A DNA stretch of 64,000 nucleotides from Psychrobacillus sp044762745. Its GTDB lineage: Bacteria; Bacillota; Bacilli; Bacillales_A; Planococcaceae. Of this stretch, positions 42,399-51,750 are shown piece after piece (position 1 is the stretch's first letter; the number at the start of each line of letters is the position of its first letter). A program made the position numbers and the translations under genes. The notes beneath the pieces are model-generated. The model was not told the origin of the DNA and did not search any database. It saw only the letters and a program-made list of their open reading frames with translations. The stretch lies in assembly GCF_044762745.1 (NCBI RefSeq), contig NZ_JBIWEX010000012.1, positions 59,135 through 123,134 on the forward strand, given 5' to 3'.

Positions 42399-44627
42399 TT
42401 ATCCTTTTTCGATTGGTGCAAATTTTGCTAGTAAACGTTTAATACCTGTTGGACTTGGGAATGCGATATCTAGTTCTGTATCTTCACCATTTCCTCGTAC
42501 GCTAACAACCATACCTTCGCCCCACTTTTTATGCACGGCTTTATCTCCTACTTGCCAACCCATCTTATCTCCACCTGATTGCTTATAGGCAGGACGAACA
42601 ACAGCTGTTTTTTTAGTTTGTGGAACAGCTCTAGTATTAGATGAAGACATTCTGTTATTGTCACTTTTTCCACCGACAACCTCTATTATTTCATCCGATA
42701 TTTCTGCTATAAAACGAGAAGGGCTATTGAAACTACCTCGTCCAAAAATGGTACGAGACTGTGCACAAGTAATAAACAATCGCTCCTCTGCCCGAGTAAT
42801 ACCCACGTAAGCCAAGCGCCGTTCTTCTTCCATTTCATCATCATCGCCAATGGAGCGAGAATGAGGGAAAATATTTTCTTCCATACCAATAATGAATACT
42901 ACTGGGAATTCGAGTCCTTTAGCCGCATGCATCGTCATTAAAATTATATTACCTTGCGACGTATCTTCCTCTTCATCCAGCTTGTCTATATCGGAGATGA
43001 GGGCTAAATCCGTTAAAAATGCTACTAGTGATTTATCATCACTTTTTTCTTCAAATGCCTTCGTAACAGATAAAAACTCTTCGATATTTTCTAAACGGCT
43101 TTCTGCTTCAATCGTTTTTTCATTTTTTAACATTGTTTTATAACCAGTTTTTTCAAGCACTTGCTCGACAATTTCCGTCACGGACAAAAATTCTTGCATT
43201 TGTGTAAGATTTTGAATAAGTCCATGAAACCCGACAACTGAGTTTACTGCTCTTGCTGGTAACCCCATAAAGTCAACTTCATGTAATGCATCAAGTATAG
43301 AACGATCTTGTTCCAGTGCATACATAGCCATGCGCTCAAAAGAAGTTGCTCCAATATTTCGTTTTGGCTCATTTATGATGCGTGCAAGTGATAAATCATC
43401 ATCGTTATTAGCGATTAAACGAAGATACGCTAGTAAGTCTTTAATCTCTTTACGATCATAGAACTTTGTTCCTCCGACGATTGTATACGCCATATTCGAT
43501 TTCACAAGTACTTCCTCCATCACACGTGACTGAGCATTTGTACGATATAATATGGCGAAATCATCGAGTGTGCGGTTTTCATTCTCCATCATCTCTTGAA
43601 TGGATTGCACGACGAACTGCGCTTCTTGTTGTTCATTAAAGGCACGGAATAGCTGAATTTTTTCTCCTTCGCTATTTTCCGTTCGTAATACTTTTGGGTA
43701 TCTGCTTGTGTTATTACCAATGACGTCATTTGCAGCTTGTAAGATGCGCTGAGAAGAACGATAATTTTGCTCTAGCATGATCATTGTTGCGTTCGGATAG
43801 TCTTTTTCGAATGATAAAATGTTTTGAATATCTGCTCCGCGCCAGCGATAAATCGATTGATCCGAATCACCAACGACACAAATATTCTTAAACTTCCGTG
43901 CAAGCATTTGTACTAATTCATATTGGGATTTATTGGTATCTTGATACTCATCTACATGAATGTATTGGAATTTATTTTGGTAGAACTCTAATACTTCTGG
44001 AACCCTCTTAAATAGCGTCACAGTAGTCATGATTAAGTCATCAAAATCGAGAGATTGGTTCTTTCTTAAACGCTTTTCATATCCTGTATAGACTTCTGCT
44101 ACCGTTTTTTCAAACGGATTCATCTCGTTCATCTGTGCTTTGTACGTATCCGCATCGATGCAAATATTTTTCGCACTGCTAATTGCATTTAACATCGAAC
44201 GCGGGTCATACTTTTTCGGATCAATATTTTGTTCTTTTAAAATACTTTTAATAACCGTTAACTGATCCGTCGTATCAAGAATGGAGAAGTTCTTTGAATA
44301 ACCTATACGGTCGATATCTCTTCTTAATATTCGAACACACATCGAGTGGAACGTAGATACCCACATACGCTCGCCTGTCCCCGCTCCTAAAATACTATCG
44401 ATACGTTCTCGCATTTCACGAGCTGCCTTATTCGTAAATGTAATGGCAAGTATTTTCGAGGGGTATACTTCTTTTTCCACGATTAGATACGCAATTCGAT
44501 GGGTTAATACGCGTGTTTTTCCGGACCCTGCTCCAGCCATGATAAGTAGAGGACCCTCTGTAGTTTTAACGGCTTTTTCTTGTTCATTGTTCATACCATT
44601 TAGTAGGTTTTTTCCTAGGAGTTCCAT
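42399..44627 (-). CDS. pcrA: ATP-dependent DNA helicase PcrA
   Basis: 742 aa, superfamily 1 UvrD/PcrA. I start at the second ATG of the pair at 44630/44627 (MELLGKNLL), best spaced from AAGGAAG and matching B. subtilis PcrA. Motifs: 'MAGAGSGKTRVL' (Walker A), 'VDEYQDTNKSQ' (II), 'GDSDQSIYRWRGAD' (III), 'QNYRSSQRIL' (IV), 'TMHAAKGLEFPVVF' (V) and 'AYVGITRAEERLF' (VI). The C-terminal Tudor-like RNA-polymerase-binding domain is present ('HKKWGEGMVVSVRG'). Acts in repair, plasmid replication and removal of RecA or RNA polymerase. Confidence 0.97.
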   Translation of the reverse strand: MELLGKNLLNGMNNEQEKAVKTTEGPLLIMAGAGSGKTRVLTHRIAYLIVEKEVYPSKILAITFTNKAAREMRERIDSILGAGTGERMWVSTFHSMCVRILRRDIDRIGYSKNFSILDTTDQLTVIKSILKEQNIDPKKYDPRSMLNAISSAKNICIDADTYKAQMNEMNPFEKTVAEVYTGYEKRLRKNQSLDFDDLIMTTVTLFKRVPEVLEFYQNKFQYIHVDEYQDTNKSQYELVQMLARKFKNICVVGDSDQSIYRWRGADIQNILSFEKDYPNATMIMLEQNYRSSQRILQAANDVIGNNTSRYPKVLRTENSEGEKIQLFRAFNEQQEAQFVVQSIQEMMENENRTLDDFAILYRTNAQSRVMEEVLVKSNMAYTIVGGTKFYDRKEIKDLLAYLRLIANNDDDLSLARIINEPKRNIGATSFERMAMYALEQDRSILDALHEVDFMGLPARAVNSVVGFHGLIQNLTQMQEFLSVTEIVEQVLEKTGYKTMLKNEKTIEAESRLENIEEFLSVTKAFEEKSDDKSLVAFLTDLALISDIDKLDEEEDTSQGNIILMTMHAAKGLEFPVVFIIGMEENIFPHSRSIGDDDEMEEERRLAYVGITRAEERLFITCAQSRTIFGRGSFNSPSRFIAEISDEIIEVVGGKSDNNRMSSSNTRAVPQTKKTAVVRPAYKQSGGDKMGWQVGDKAVHKKWGEGMVVSVRGNGEDTELDIAFPSPTGIKRLLAKFAPIEKG

Positions 44628-44687
44628 CATGCACTTCCTTTCAAGAACATTTGTTCTCATTATATAGTTCATTTCTTTTATATTCAA

Positions 44688-45371
44688 CTATCGCTTCACA
44701 GCATGTACTGTTTTTAGAGCTTCTGCGAGGTTTTCATATACTTGATTGCCAACTATTATTGTATCAGCATATGCAGCCATTTCACTTGCTTGGGTTGCTG
44801 TTTTAATACCTCCCCCATAGAAAAGTCTCGTATTTTGAAGACCTTCTTTTACCTTTTTCACTACTTTTACATCACCGTACATACCACTGTATTCCATATA
44901 AAAAATAGGGAATTTAAACAGATGCTCGACCATTTGTGCATAAGCGATAATATCTTCATCTGTCTCTGGTTGTTTAGCATTTGTTAACTTGGCAGCTTTA
45001 CAATCAGGATTTAATATACAATACCCTTCCGGAATAATTTCATCCCAGTTCATCACTTCTCCAAATTCCTTTGTAGCCGCGTGGTGTAAATCCTTCACCC
45101 ATTTTGTCTCTCGGCTGTTCAATACACTTGGAATAAAATAATAATCAAAACCAGGGGTAATCGATTCTATCGTCGATACTTCTAAAGCAACAGGGACTGC
45201 ATACCTTCTAATCCGCATTAACAAATCAATCACATTATCCAGTGTTACCCCGTCCGAACCCCCAATGATAATAGCATCGGTTCCAGACTCACAAACCTTT
45301 TCTAAGGCTTCCGCCTCTATTTCCTTTGCCGGATCCAATTTAAATATATGGCGCCATTCTTTATAATCCAT
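44688..45371 (-). CDS. pcrB: Heptaprenylglyceryl phosphate synthase PcrB
   Basis: 227 aa TIM barrel. 'GTDAIIIGGSDGVTLDNV', 'ALEVSTIESITPGFDYYFIPSVLNS', 'FYMEYSGMYGD' and the phosphate-binding 'LFYGGGIKTATQASEMA' / 'ADTIIVGNQVYE' are those of PcrB/GGGPS. In Bacillales it joins heptaprenyl diphosphate to glycerol-1-phosphate, making an archaeal-type ether lipid. It lies directly upstream of pcrA. A terminator after yerC indicates that pcrB has its own promoter. Confidence 0.94.
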   Translation of the reverse strand: MDYKEWRHIFKLDPAKEIEAEALEKVCESGTDAIIIGGSDGVTLDNVIDLLMRIRRYAVPVALEVSTIESITPGFDYYFIPSVLNSRETKWVKDLHHAATKEFGEVMNWDEIIPEGYCILNPDCKAAKLTNAKQPETDEDIIAYAQMVEHLFKFPIFYMEYSGMYGDVKVVKKVKEGLQNTRLFYGGGIKTATQASEMAAYADTIIVGNQVYENLAEALKTVHAVKR

Positions 45372-45413
45372 TTTTTCACCTACATTAAGTTAGTTAAGCA
45401 CGTTTCATTATAA

Positions 45414-45444
45414 CAAAAAAACTGAACAGAGGCTTCTGTTCAGT
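45414..45444 (-). terminator. Terminator of yerC
   Basis: Perfect 10-bp stem ACTGAACAGA / TCTGTTCAGT with a 4-base loop and TTTTTTTGTT on minus. Confidence 0.85.
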
Positions 45445-45467
45445 GGTTAGTTCAAGATAGTTCTAGA

Positions 45468-45788
45468 TTATTCTTTTGGCTGTTTAATCGACGACTCTTC
45501 TGGATATAGTCGACCAAGAATCTCATCATAATAATCATTACCGTAATCATATGCACGTCTCACACGTGAAATTGTTGCTGTACTTGCTCCAGTTTCCTTT
45601 TTAATCGTTTCATATGTTTTTTTCAATCGAAGTAAATGCGCAACCTCAAAGCGCTGAGCAAGCGATTGAATTTCACTTATTGTACATAAATCATCAAAAA
45701 ATCGATAACATTCTTCTATATCGTTTAGCTCTAGCACAGCTTTAAACAATTGATCCGTTTGATGTCCTTTTATCTTTTCAATTTGCAT
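45468..45788 (-). CDS. yerC: YerC/TrpR-superfamily DNA-binding protein
   Basis: 106 aa. The helix-turn-helix of the Trp repressor fold: 'LCTISEIQSLAQRFEVAHLLRLKKTYETIKKETGASTATISRVRRAYDYG' spans about residues 30-80. YerC/YecD proteins are conserved in Bacillales in this exact place, downstream of yerB; their regulon is not well defined. AGAGGGG precedes the ATG. No effector-binding residues can be judged. Confidence 0.9.
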   Translation of the reverse strand: MQIEKIKGHQTDQLFKAVLELNDIEECYRFFDDLCTISEIQSLAQRFEVAHLLRLKKTYETIKKETGASTATISRVRRAYDYGNDYYDEILGRLYPEESSIKQPKE

Positions 45789-45818
45789 GTTGTATCATTC
45801 CCCTCTTTATAGCTAATA

Positions 45819-46871
45819 TCAAGGTAAATAGTTTACCATGTTTTCTAATCCCGGTTTGGTTGGCACAAAACTAATCCATGATTTTCCCGGTACTAATTTT
45901 GCTGGAACACCATTTTCCATCGGTATAAGAATTCCGTCAATATTTTCCCATTCAATCACTTTCATCGTCCCTGCTTGAAAAAGATACGCTTTTCCTCCAG
46001 CAGTCAATGTTAACTGCCTGCGCCCAGCATTATCAATTGTTTTATGTGGTATTTCCATAAATATTACATTTGCTATTTCTACAGGTTTTTCTGATTCCTT
46101 ATCAACCGTTACAACTCCGCCAGTTTTCCTTTCATATAAACCACTTTCCGGTATATATGTATATTGATTTTCAAAACTTGCCCCTGACCCATATTGAATG
46201 CTTATTGAAGATACTGGATCTCCAATTTTTGCTCCTTCTATCGAATCATAAAAAGAGAGGGTAGGAATTTTGTGGATTTCCATCGGTGCCCCTACTTTTT
46301 CTGCACCTGCAAAAATATTCTCTTTAGAAATATATGAATTATGTGGTGCCTTACGTTCTTTGGAACGCTTAAAAAGTATACCATCATATTGCATACCATT
46401 GATATTATCTACAACTCTCGCATTTAACATTTTCTGCGCATCTGGGCTATAGCCATGTGCAATGTAAAAAGCATCTAATCCTTTTGCTACTTCAACGAAA
46501 TAGTCACGAGCACTTCTTACCGGCCCAATTACATCGGGTATGTCACTTTGATAAAGTGCTAGAAATCTCGTTACATTCCCTTCTGCTAACATCTCATAAA
46601 CCATATCCGCCTGTGCAATTCCTGATTGTGGTCTTGCAAGCGGATGATTATTCATCGTAACAATAATTGGTCTTTGGGTTTGTTCGACATCTGAACGAAT
46701 GCCAGTAAAAGGCGCAACATAGGGTAGAACAGCGGGTTCCTCTACAACTTCTTCTACTATATCTTCTTCTATGTCTTCTACCGGTTTTACTTCTTCCACT
46801 GCTTCTTTCTCATTGGAACAAGCGACAAGAAATAAACCGAGTATGCTTATAATCCCCCATTTTTTAAACAC
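45819..46871 (-). CDS. yerB: DUF3048 lipoprotein YerB
   Basis: 350 aa. Lipobox 'LFLVAC' with Cys at about residue 18, then an acidic linker (Glu/Asp/Val-rich, about 20-48), then two DUF3048 domains: 'PFTGIRSDVEQTQRPIIVTMNNHPLARPQSGIAQADMVYEM', 'GPVRSARDYFVEVAKGLDAFYIAHGYSP' and 'WISFVPTKPG'. Surface-anchored; function not known. Same order as B. subtilis yerA-yerB-yerC. Confidence 0.9.
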   Translation of the reverse strand: MFKKWGIISILGLFLVACSNEKEAVEEVKPVEDIEEDIVEEVVEEPAVLPYVAPFTGIRSDVEQTQRPIIVTMNNHPLARPQSGIAQADMVYEMLAEGNVTRFLALYQSDIPDVIGPVRSARDYFVEVAKGLDAFYIAHGYSPDAQKMLNARVVDNINGMQYDGILFKRSKERKAPHNSYISKENIFAGAEKVGAPMEIHKIPTLSFYDSIEGAKIGDPVSSISIQYGSGASFENQYTYIPESGLYERKTGGVVTVDKESEKPVEIANVIFMEIPHKTIDNAGRRQLTLTAGGKAYLFQAGTMKVIEWENIDGILIPMENGVPAKLVPGKSWISFVPTKPGLENMVNYLP

Positions 46872-46882
46872 ACAAAATCCCC

Positions 46883-48622
46883 CTACCTCATGACTGCTGG
46901 AAATAATACTTGTTTTTTCATGACATCAAAAATTCCTCTTTGCGTAATTCGAACATAAGGTAAATGCGTAGCTTGCAAGAATAACAATGTGTAAATGGCA
47001 TCCCCATGCTTAAATCCTCTAGCCGCTAATTCTCTCTTTAAACATAATTCCTCTTCTATTAATGCTTCCATCGGCTTATCCGATAATATGCCACCTATAG
47101 GCAGTTTAAGCGTGCAAACAACTTCCTCATTTTCAACGATGACTATTCCGCCATTCATTTTTTTCATTTCATTGAAAGCTTGAAGCATGCTCTTTTTATT
47201 TTTTCCGATTAATATTATATCTCCAGTACTAGAATAAGAAGAAGCAAATCCTTTTAAATTCGTTGCAAATCCTTTAATAAGTGTAGAAACTTTCCACTTA
47301 CCTAGACGATCTACTAGTAGCAAGAAACTCTCATCATGTTCAGTCGAAAGTTCGGTATCGGACGTATCGACCGTAATAGAATACGGCTTCGTAATAACAT
47401 CGTTCACCATCTCAATTCCAAATGGCATCGAAAATTGGAAATCATCATCGGTCAGATTAAAATCCAAGTCTAAATTTGGTATATTCGACCAATCGGTTGG
47501 TGCTAATGAATGCATTCTTTTGCCATCGCGTTTTAACCAAACTCCTTTGGATAAAACACTTGTTGGGACTGGATTTAACTCATCTTCCAAGAAATTAAGC
47601 GTAGCAAATCTTCCACTTGCAATGACTCCATGCAAATTAGATAAGTTATAATATTTTGCTACGTTGAATGAAGCCATCAAATAAGCATCTATCGAGTTTA
47701 CTCCAGCATCCAATGCAACTTGAATACATTTATCCATCACACCGTCTAAGTGGAATGAAGGAGTAGCCCCATCTGTCGTCATCATGAGGTGATCAAAAAT
47801 TTGCAAGTCCTTCTCTAGAATCCCTTTTAATAAAATTGGCAAGTCAGGTCGAATCGATGAATGACGAAGCGTCACTGCATATCCATGGAGAATTCTTCTT
47901 TCCACTTCTTCAATCGTCATTGCTTCGTGGTCTCCATCTGCTCCCAGTAAACGCATACGCGCTAACGTACGTTCAGAGGCTCCAGGAAAATGACCTTCGA
48001 TTTTCATCCCATTCGTCTTTGCTTGCTGCATCCAATACAGCATTTGATCATCACCTGAAAGAAGCCTTGGCCATCCCGTTAGCTCCCCGCCCATAATAAC
48101 GTCTGGACGCGCAATCCATTCTCCAACCGTTTTAGATGTAAATAACTCTTCTTCGTTCTCTAATTCCGTTTGCGAATCAAAACGAGCCCACCAATAGAAA
48201 GAAAAAGGTAGTGTACTTAGTTCATCCATTATTGAAAACGCTTTCTTATTTTTAAGCATCAAAAACAATACTAAGTTATCTGCTATAAATGTCGTCGTTC
48301 CTAATTGAGCTGCATAATCGGCAAATGTTTGCGGGTTATATAATTGGAATGGATGTACATGGGGTTCAATATAGCCTGGTACAATCTTTTGACCAGCAGC
48401 GTCATACACTTCCGTTTCTTTAGAGACAAGTGGCAGTTCCGACCCAGTATACACAATTCGATCTTTCACAATCCATATATTACCAGTAATCCATTTCTTT
48501 AAATGGCTATGTAAAAATGTCGCATTAGTAATTAGTATATCTGGTGCTTGTTTTCCATTCACCACTTCAATTTGATATCTAATTTCTTCTATTTTCCAAA
48601 TTGGATATTGCATATCATCCAT
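46883..48622 (-). CDS. yerA: Adenine-deaminase-like amidohydrolase YerA
   Basis: 579 aa from the ATG at 48622 (MDDMQYPIW); the ribosome site GAAAGGAAA is close to it, so the ATG 9 bases further in is an alternative. The N-terminal amidohydrolase domain has 'PGYIEPHVHPFQLYNP' (metal HxH), 'GGELTGWPRLL', 'IEGHFPGASER' and 'MMTTDGATPSFHL'; the C-terminal adenine deaminase domain ends 'HLPYVRITQRGIFDVMKKQV'. The annotated relative in B. subtilis (YerA) is a putative adenine deaminase without proven activity. It sits next to the purine operon, but after its terminator. Confidence 0.88.
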   Translation of the reverse strand: MDDMQYPIWKIEEIRYQIEVVNGKQAPDILITNATFLHSHLKKWITGNIWIVKDRIVYTGSELPLVSKETEVYDAAGQKIVPGYIEPHVHPFQLYNPQTFADYAAQLGTTTFIADNLVLFLMLKNKKAFSIMDELSTLPFSFYWWARFDSQTELENEEELFTSKTVGEWIARPDVIMGGELTGWPRLLSGDDQMLYWMQQAKTNGMKIEGHFPGASERTLARMRLLGADGDHEAMTIEEVERRILHGYAVTLRHSSIRPDLPILLKGILEKDLQIFDHLMMTTDGATPSFHLDGVMDKCIQVALDAGVNSIDAYLMASFNVAKYYNLSNLHGVIASGRFATLNFLEDELNPVPTSVLSKGVWLKRDGKRMHSLAPTDWSNIPNLDLDFNLTDDDFQFSMPFGIEMVNDVITKPYSITVDTSDTELSTEHDESFLLLVDRLGKWKVSTLIKGFATNLKGFASSYSSTGDIILIGKNKKSMLQAFNEMKKMNGGIVIVENEEVVCTLKLPIGGILSDKPMEALIEEELCLKRELAARGFKHGDAIYTLLFLQATHLPYVRITQRGIFDVMKKQVLFPAVMR

Positions 48623-48787
48623 TTTCCTTTCTATAAAATTACTCTTAAAAATAATAGTAGCATAGTACTTTAGTAAAGCAAAGTGTTGATTCGTAAATTT
48701 TGTAAATTTGTATATCAACGCTCTATAGTGAGTTGGGCTTTAAAGCAAACTCTTTACTTTGAGAATTGGTTGCTCTGCAGTGAGACG

Positions 48788-48823
48788 AAAAGGATATCTC
48801 CAATATTAGAGACATCCTTTTCA
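48788..48823 (-). terminator. Terminator of the pur operon
   Basis: AAAAGGATaTCTC / GAGAcATCCTTTT with an 8-base loop, ending 3 bases before the purD stop. The T-run is partly in the stem (CTTTTC). The rest of 48623-48787 shows nothing clear besides a promoter-like AT-rich run for yerA. Confidence 0.7.
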
Positions 48824-48825
48824 AA

Positions 48826-50085
48826 TTATTGAAATGTTCGCCAGCCGATATCTGTTCGGAAGAATAAGCCTTCCCATTCTAACTTGGACAAGCCATTGTA
48901 TACTTTTTGTTGTGCTACATTTAGGGTTGATTCGCTTGCAGCAACTAAAATAACACGACCACCGTTTGCGATAAAACTATCCGTATCAGCTTTCGTACTT
49001 GCGTGGAAAACGTGAAGTCCAGCATCTAATAATACTTGAAGATTGGGAAGCTTAGCACCTTTTTTCACATCCGCTGGATATCCCTCTGATGCAAGAACTA
49101 CACCTAGCATCGCATCTTCAGACCACTCTAAGTGGAACGGTTTTTCATCCATTAATGCCATCATAAATTCACCGAAATCACTTGTCATTCGTGGTAACAC
49201 GACTTGTGTTTCTGGATCACCAAAACGAGCATTGAATTCAATAACTTTAGGTCCTTCATTTGTTAAAATTAGGCCAGCATATAAAATACCAGTAAACGGT
49301 GTTCCTTCTTCTGTCATCGCCTTTACTGTTGGAACAACAACTGTTTCATAAGCAGTATCCACTATCTCTGAAGAAATTTGTGGAACCGGAGAGTACGCTC
49401 CCATACCACCTGTGTTCGGTCCTTTATCCCCGTCATATGCACGTTTATGGTCTTGCGCAATTACCATTGGATAAATTTGTCCATTATGCACAAATGACAT
49501 AAATGAAAACTCTTCGCCGTCTAGAAACTCTTCAATTACAACACGAGAAGATGACTCACCAAATAACTGGTTACCAATCATGTCCTCCACTGCCGTATTT
49601 GCTTCTTCCACTGTCATAGCAACTACTACACCTTTTCCAGCAGCTAGCCCGTCTGCTTTTACAACAATTGGAGCACCTAGTTTTTTAATATAGGCCTTTG
49701 CTTTTTCTACTTCTGTGAACGTTTCATAAGCGGCAGTTGGAATACTGTATTTTTTCATTAATTCTTTAGCAAATGATTTACTTCCTTCAATTTGTGCAGC
49801 AGCTTTTGTTGGTCCAAAAATTCGAAGGTCTAGTGCTTCAAAATGGTCTACAATTCCACCAGCTAGTGGTTGCTCTGGTCCAACAAATGTTAGATCGATT
49901 TTATTTTCTTTTGCAAAGCTTGCTAGTTCTTCAAAAGCCATGACATCGATTGGTACGATTTCTGCATCGTTTGTCATGCCTGCATTACCAGGTGCTACAA
50001 ACACTTTATCTACGGAAGGAGAATCATTGAATTGCTTTGCAATCGCATGCTCACGACCGCCACTCCCTATTACAAGAATCTTCAT
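48826..50085 (-). CDS. purD: Phosphoribosylamine-glycine ligase PurD (GARS)
   Basis: 419 aa ATP-grasp enzyme. 'MKILVIGSGGREHAIA' (PurD N-domain), 'FVGPEQPLAGGIVD', 'PIVVKADGLAAGKGVVVA' (ATP-grasp loop), 'GPNTGGMGAYSP' and 'VIEFNARFGDPETQVVLPR'. Second step of the IMP pathway: joins glycine to phosphoribosylamine. Last gene of the operon, 14 bases after purH. Confidence 0.97.
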   Translation of the reverse strand: MKILVIGSGGREHAIAKQFNDSPSVDKVFVAPGNAGMTNDAEIVPIDVMAFEELASFAKENKIDLTFVGPEQPLAGGIVDHFEALDLRIFGPTKAAAQIEGSKSFAKELMKKYSIPTAAYETFTEVEKAKAYIKKLGAPIVVKADGLAAGKGVVVAMTVEEANTAVEDMIGNQLFGESSSRVVIEEFLDGEEFSFMSFVHNGQIYPMVIAQDHKRAYDGDKGPNTGGMGAYSPVPQISSEIVDTAYETVVVPTVKAMTEEGTPFTGILYAGLILTNEGPKVIEFNARFGDPETQVVLPRMTSDFGEFMMALMDEKPFHLEWSEDAMLGVVLASEGYPADVKKGAKLPNLQVLLDAGLHVFHASTKADTDSFIANGGRVILVAASESTLNVAQQKVYNGLSKLEWEGLFFRTDIGWRTFQ

Positions 50086-50099
50086 ATAGACAGCCTCCC

Positions 50100-51635
50100 T
50101 TAATGTTTGAAATGGCGTACGCCAGTGAATACCATTGCGATTCCGTATTCATTTGCCTTATCGATTGAATCTTGGTCTTTCACCGATCCACCAGTTTGAA
50201 TGATTGCCGTAATACCAGCTTTTGCAGCAGTTTCTACTGTATCATTCATTGGGAAAAATGCGTCTGATGCAAGTCCTGCTCCTTTTGCACGTTCTCCAGC
50301 TTGTTCTAGTGCAATTTTTGCCGATCCGACACGGTTCATTTGACCAGCACCTACACCGATTGTCATATCTTCCGTAGCCACTACAATTGCGTTCGATTTA
50401 ACATGTTTTACAACACTCCATCCAAGCTCTAACGCTTTCCATTCTTCCGGAGTCGGTTCACGGTCTGTCACTACTTTCAAATCTGCATCTTTTAATCCGT
50501 AAGCATCTGGTGACTGAACTAATAATCCGCCTTCTACTGAAACGGTGTTCCAATCATCTTTTTTTGTTTGTTCAAATGCAATCGTTAGTAAACGAATATT
50601 TTTCTTCGCCGTTAACATCGCAATTGCTTCTTCTGAGAATGAAGGGGCAATAATAATTTCTAAGAAAATACCTGCTAATACTTTGGCAGTTGCTGCATCT
50701 ACTTCGCGGTTTAAAGCTACAATTCCACCGAATATAGACGTTGAATCCGCTTCGTATGCTTTATGGAAAGCTGCAGAAATAGTATCACCAGTCCCAACTC
50801 CACAAGGATTCATATGTTTTACGGCCACAGCTGCAGGTTTCTCAAATTCTTTTACGATTTGAATAGCGGCATTGGCATCTTGAATATTATTATAAGAAAG
50901 CTCTTTCCCATGCAGTTGAGTTGCAGAAGCTATCGAGAAATCTGATCCTAATGGACGTTTGTAGAATGCTGCTTTTTGGTGAGGATTTTCCCCATAACGT
51001 AACGATTGTTTACGCTCATATGTAAGAGTCAACAGTTCAGGGAATTCTTCTCCTGTTAAATCTGTCATGTAGCTAGCAATTAATGCGTCATACGCTGCAG
51101 TGTGACGGAAAACCTTTGCAGCCAACTTGCGACGTGTTTCAAGTGTTGTTTCGCCAGTTTCTTTTAGTTGGTCTAATACTTCCTCATAATCCGATGCATC
51201 TGTTACTACTGTAACGTATTGATGATTTTTTGCTGCAGAACGTAGCATAGATGGACCACCGATATCAATATTTTCGATTGCATCTTCAAACGTAACATCT
51301 GGTTTGGAAATCGTTTCGCGGAAAGGATATAAATTGACACATACTACGTTAATCGGTGTAATATGATGCTCTTCTAGTTGTGCTTGGTGGGAAGGATCAT
51401 CTTGTTTTGCTAGTAATCCACCGTGAATCATTGGGTTCAATGTTTTTACGCGACCATCCAAAATTTCTGGAAAGTTTGTGACAGAATCTACTGATGTGAT
51501 CGCTACTCCATTTTGTTCTAAAAATGCTTTTGTACCACCAGTTGATAAAATTTCATAACCAAGTTGTTCTAACTCTTTTGCAAATTCGAGAATTCCTGAT
51601 TTATCTGAAACACTAAGTAAAGCACGTTTTGACAC
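50100..51635 (-). CDS. purH: Bifunctional AICAR transformylase / IMP cyclohydrolase PurH
   Basis: 511 aa. The start is the GTG at 51635 (VSKRALLSVSDKSG) with AGGAGG 7 bases upstream; the open frame further up (to 51725) is an intergenic repeat. The N-terminal MGS-like domain has 'STGGTKAFLEQNG' and 'LDGRVKTLNPMIHGGLL'; the transformylase part has 'YGENPHQKAAFY', 'AVKHMNPCGVGTG' and 'VEGGLLVQSPD'. It catalyses the last two steps to IMP. It follows purN after a 115-base gap that holds a dispersed repeat. Confidence 0.96.
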   Translation of the reverse strand: MSKRALLSVSDKSGILEFAKELEQLGYEILSTGGTKAFLEQNGVAITSVDSVTNFPEILDGRVKTLNPMIHGGLLAKQDDPSHQAQLEEHHITPINVVCVNLYPFRETISKPDVTFEDAIENIDIGGPSMLRSAAKNHQYVTVVTDASDYEEVLDQLKETGETTLETRRKLAAKVFRHTAAYDALIASYMTDLTGEEFPELLTLTYERKQSLRYGENPHQKAAFYKRPLGSDFSIASATQLHGKELSYNNIQDANAAIQIVKEFEKPAAVAVKHMNPCGVGTGDTISAAFHKAYEADSTSIFGGIVALNREVDAATAKVLAGIFLEIIIAPSFSEEAIAMLTAKKNIRLLTIAFEQTKKDDWNTVSVEGGLLVQSPDAYGLKDADLKVVTDREPTPEEWKALELGWSVVKHVKSNAIVVATEDMTIGVGAGQMNRVGSAKIALEQAGERAKGAGLASDAFFPMNDTVETAAKAGITAIIQTGGSVKDQDSIDKANEYGIAMVFTGVRHFKH

Positions 51636-51660
51636 GTTAATTCCTCCTCTAATTAGAAAT

Positions 51661-51728
51661 GCGTAAGCACCACCTATGTTCAGCCCCGACGGGTAAACGG
51701 TAAGGGTAGTGCTGCAGCTAGACACTTA
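51661..51728 (-). repeat. Short dispersed Bacillaceae repeat in the purN-purH gap
   Basis: On minus it begins GTGTCTAGCTGCAGCACTAC, continues to CCGTCGGGGCTG and ends GGTGGTGCTTACGC. The beginning 'GTGTCTAGCT.CAGC', the central 'C.CGGG' and the end 'GTGCTTACGC' are the landmarks of an intergenic repeat common in Bacillaceae/Planococcaceae. AGCACTACC pairs with GGTGGTGCT (8 of 9). It lies inside a co-transcribed operon, between a small hairpin at the purN 3' end and the purH ribosome site. Confidence 0.6.
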
Positions 51729-51750
51729 AGATAGAAAAGCCGGTAAAGAC

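Noticed and set aside
51636..51725. N-terminal extension of purH (MSSCSTTL...)
   Set aside because: It translates the intergenic repeat; the GTG at 51635 has AGGAGG at 7 bases and matches the PurH family start.
51636..51750. ZTP (pfl) riboswitch upstream of purH
   Set aside because: CCGTCGGGGC resembles part of the ZTP consensus, but the 5' domain is missing and the segment fits a dispersed Bacillaceae repeat instead.
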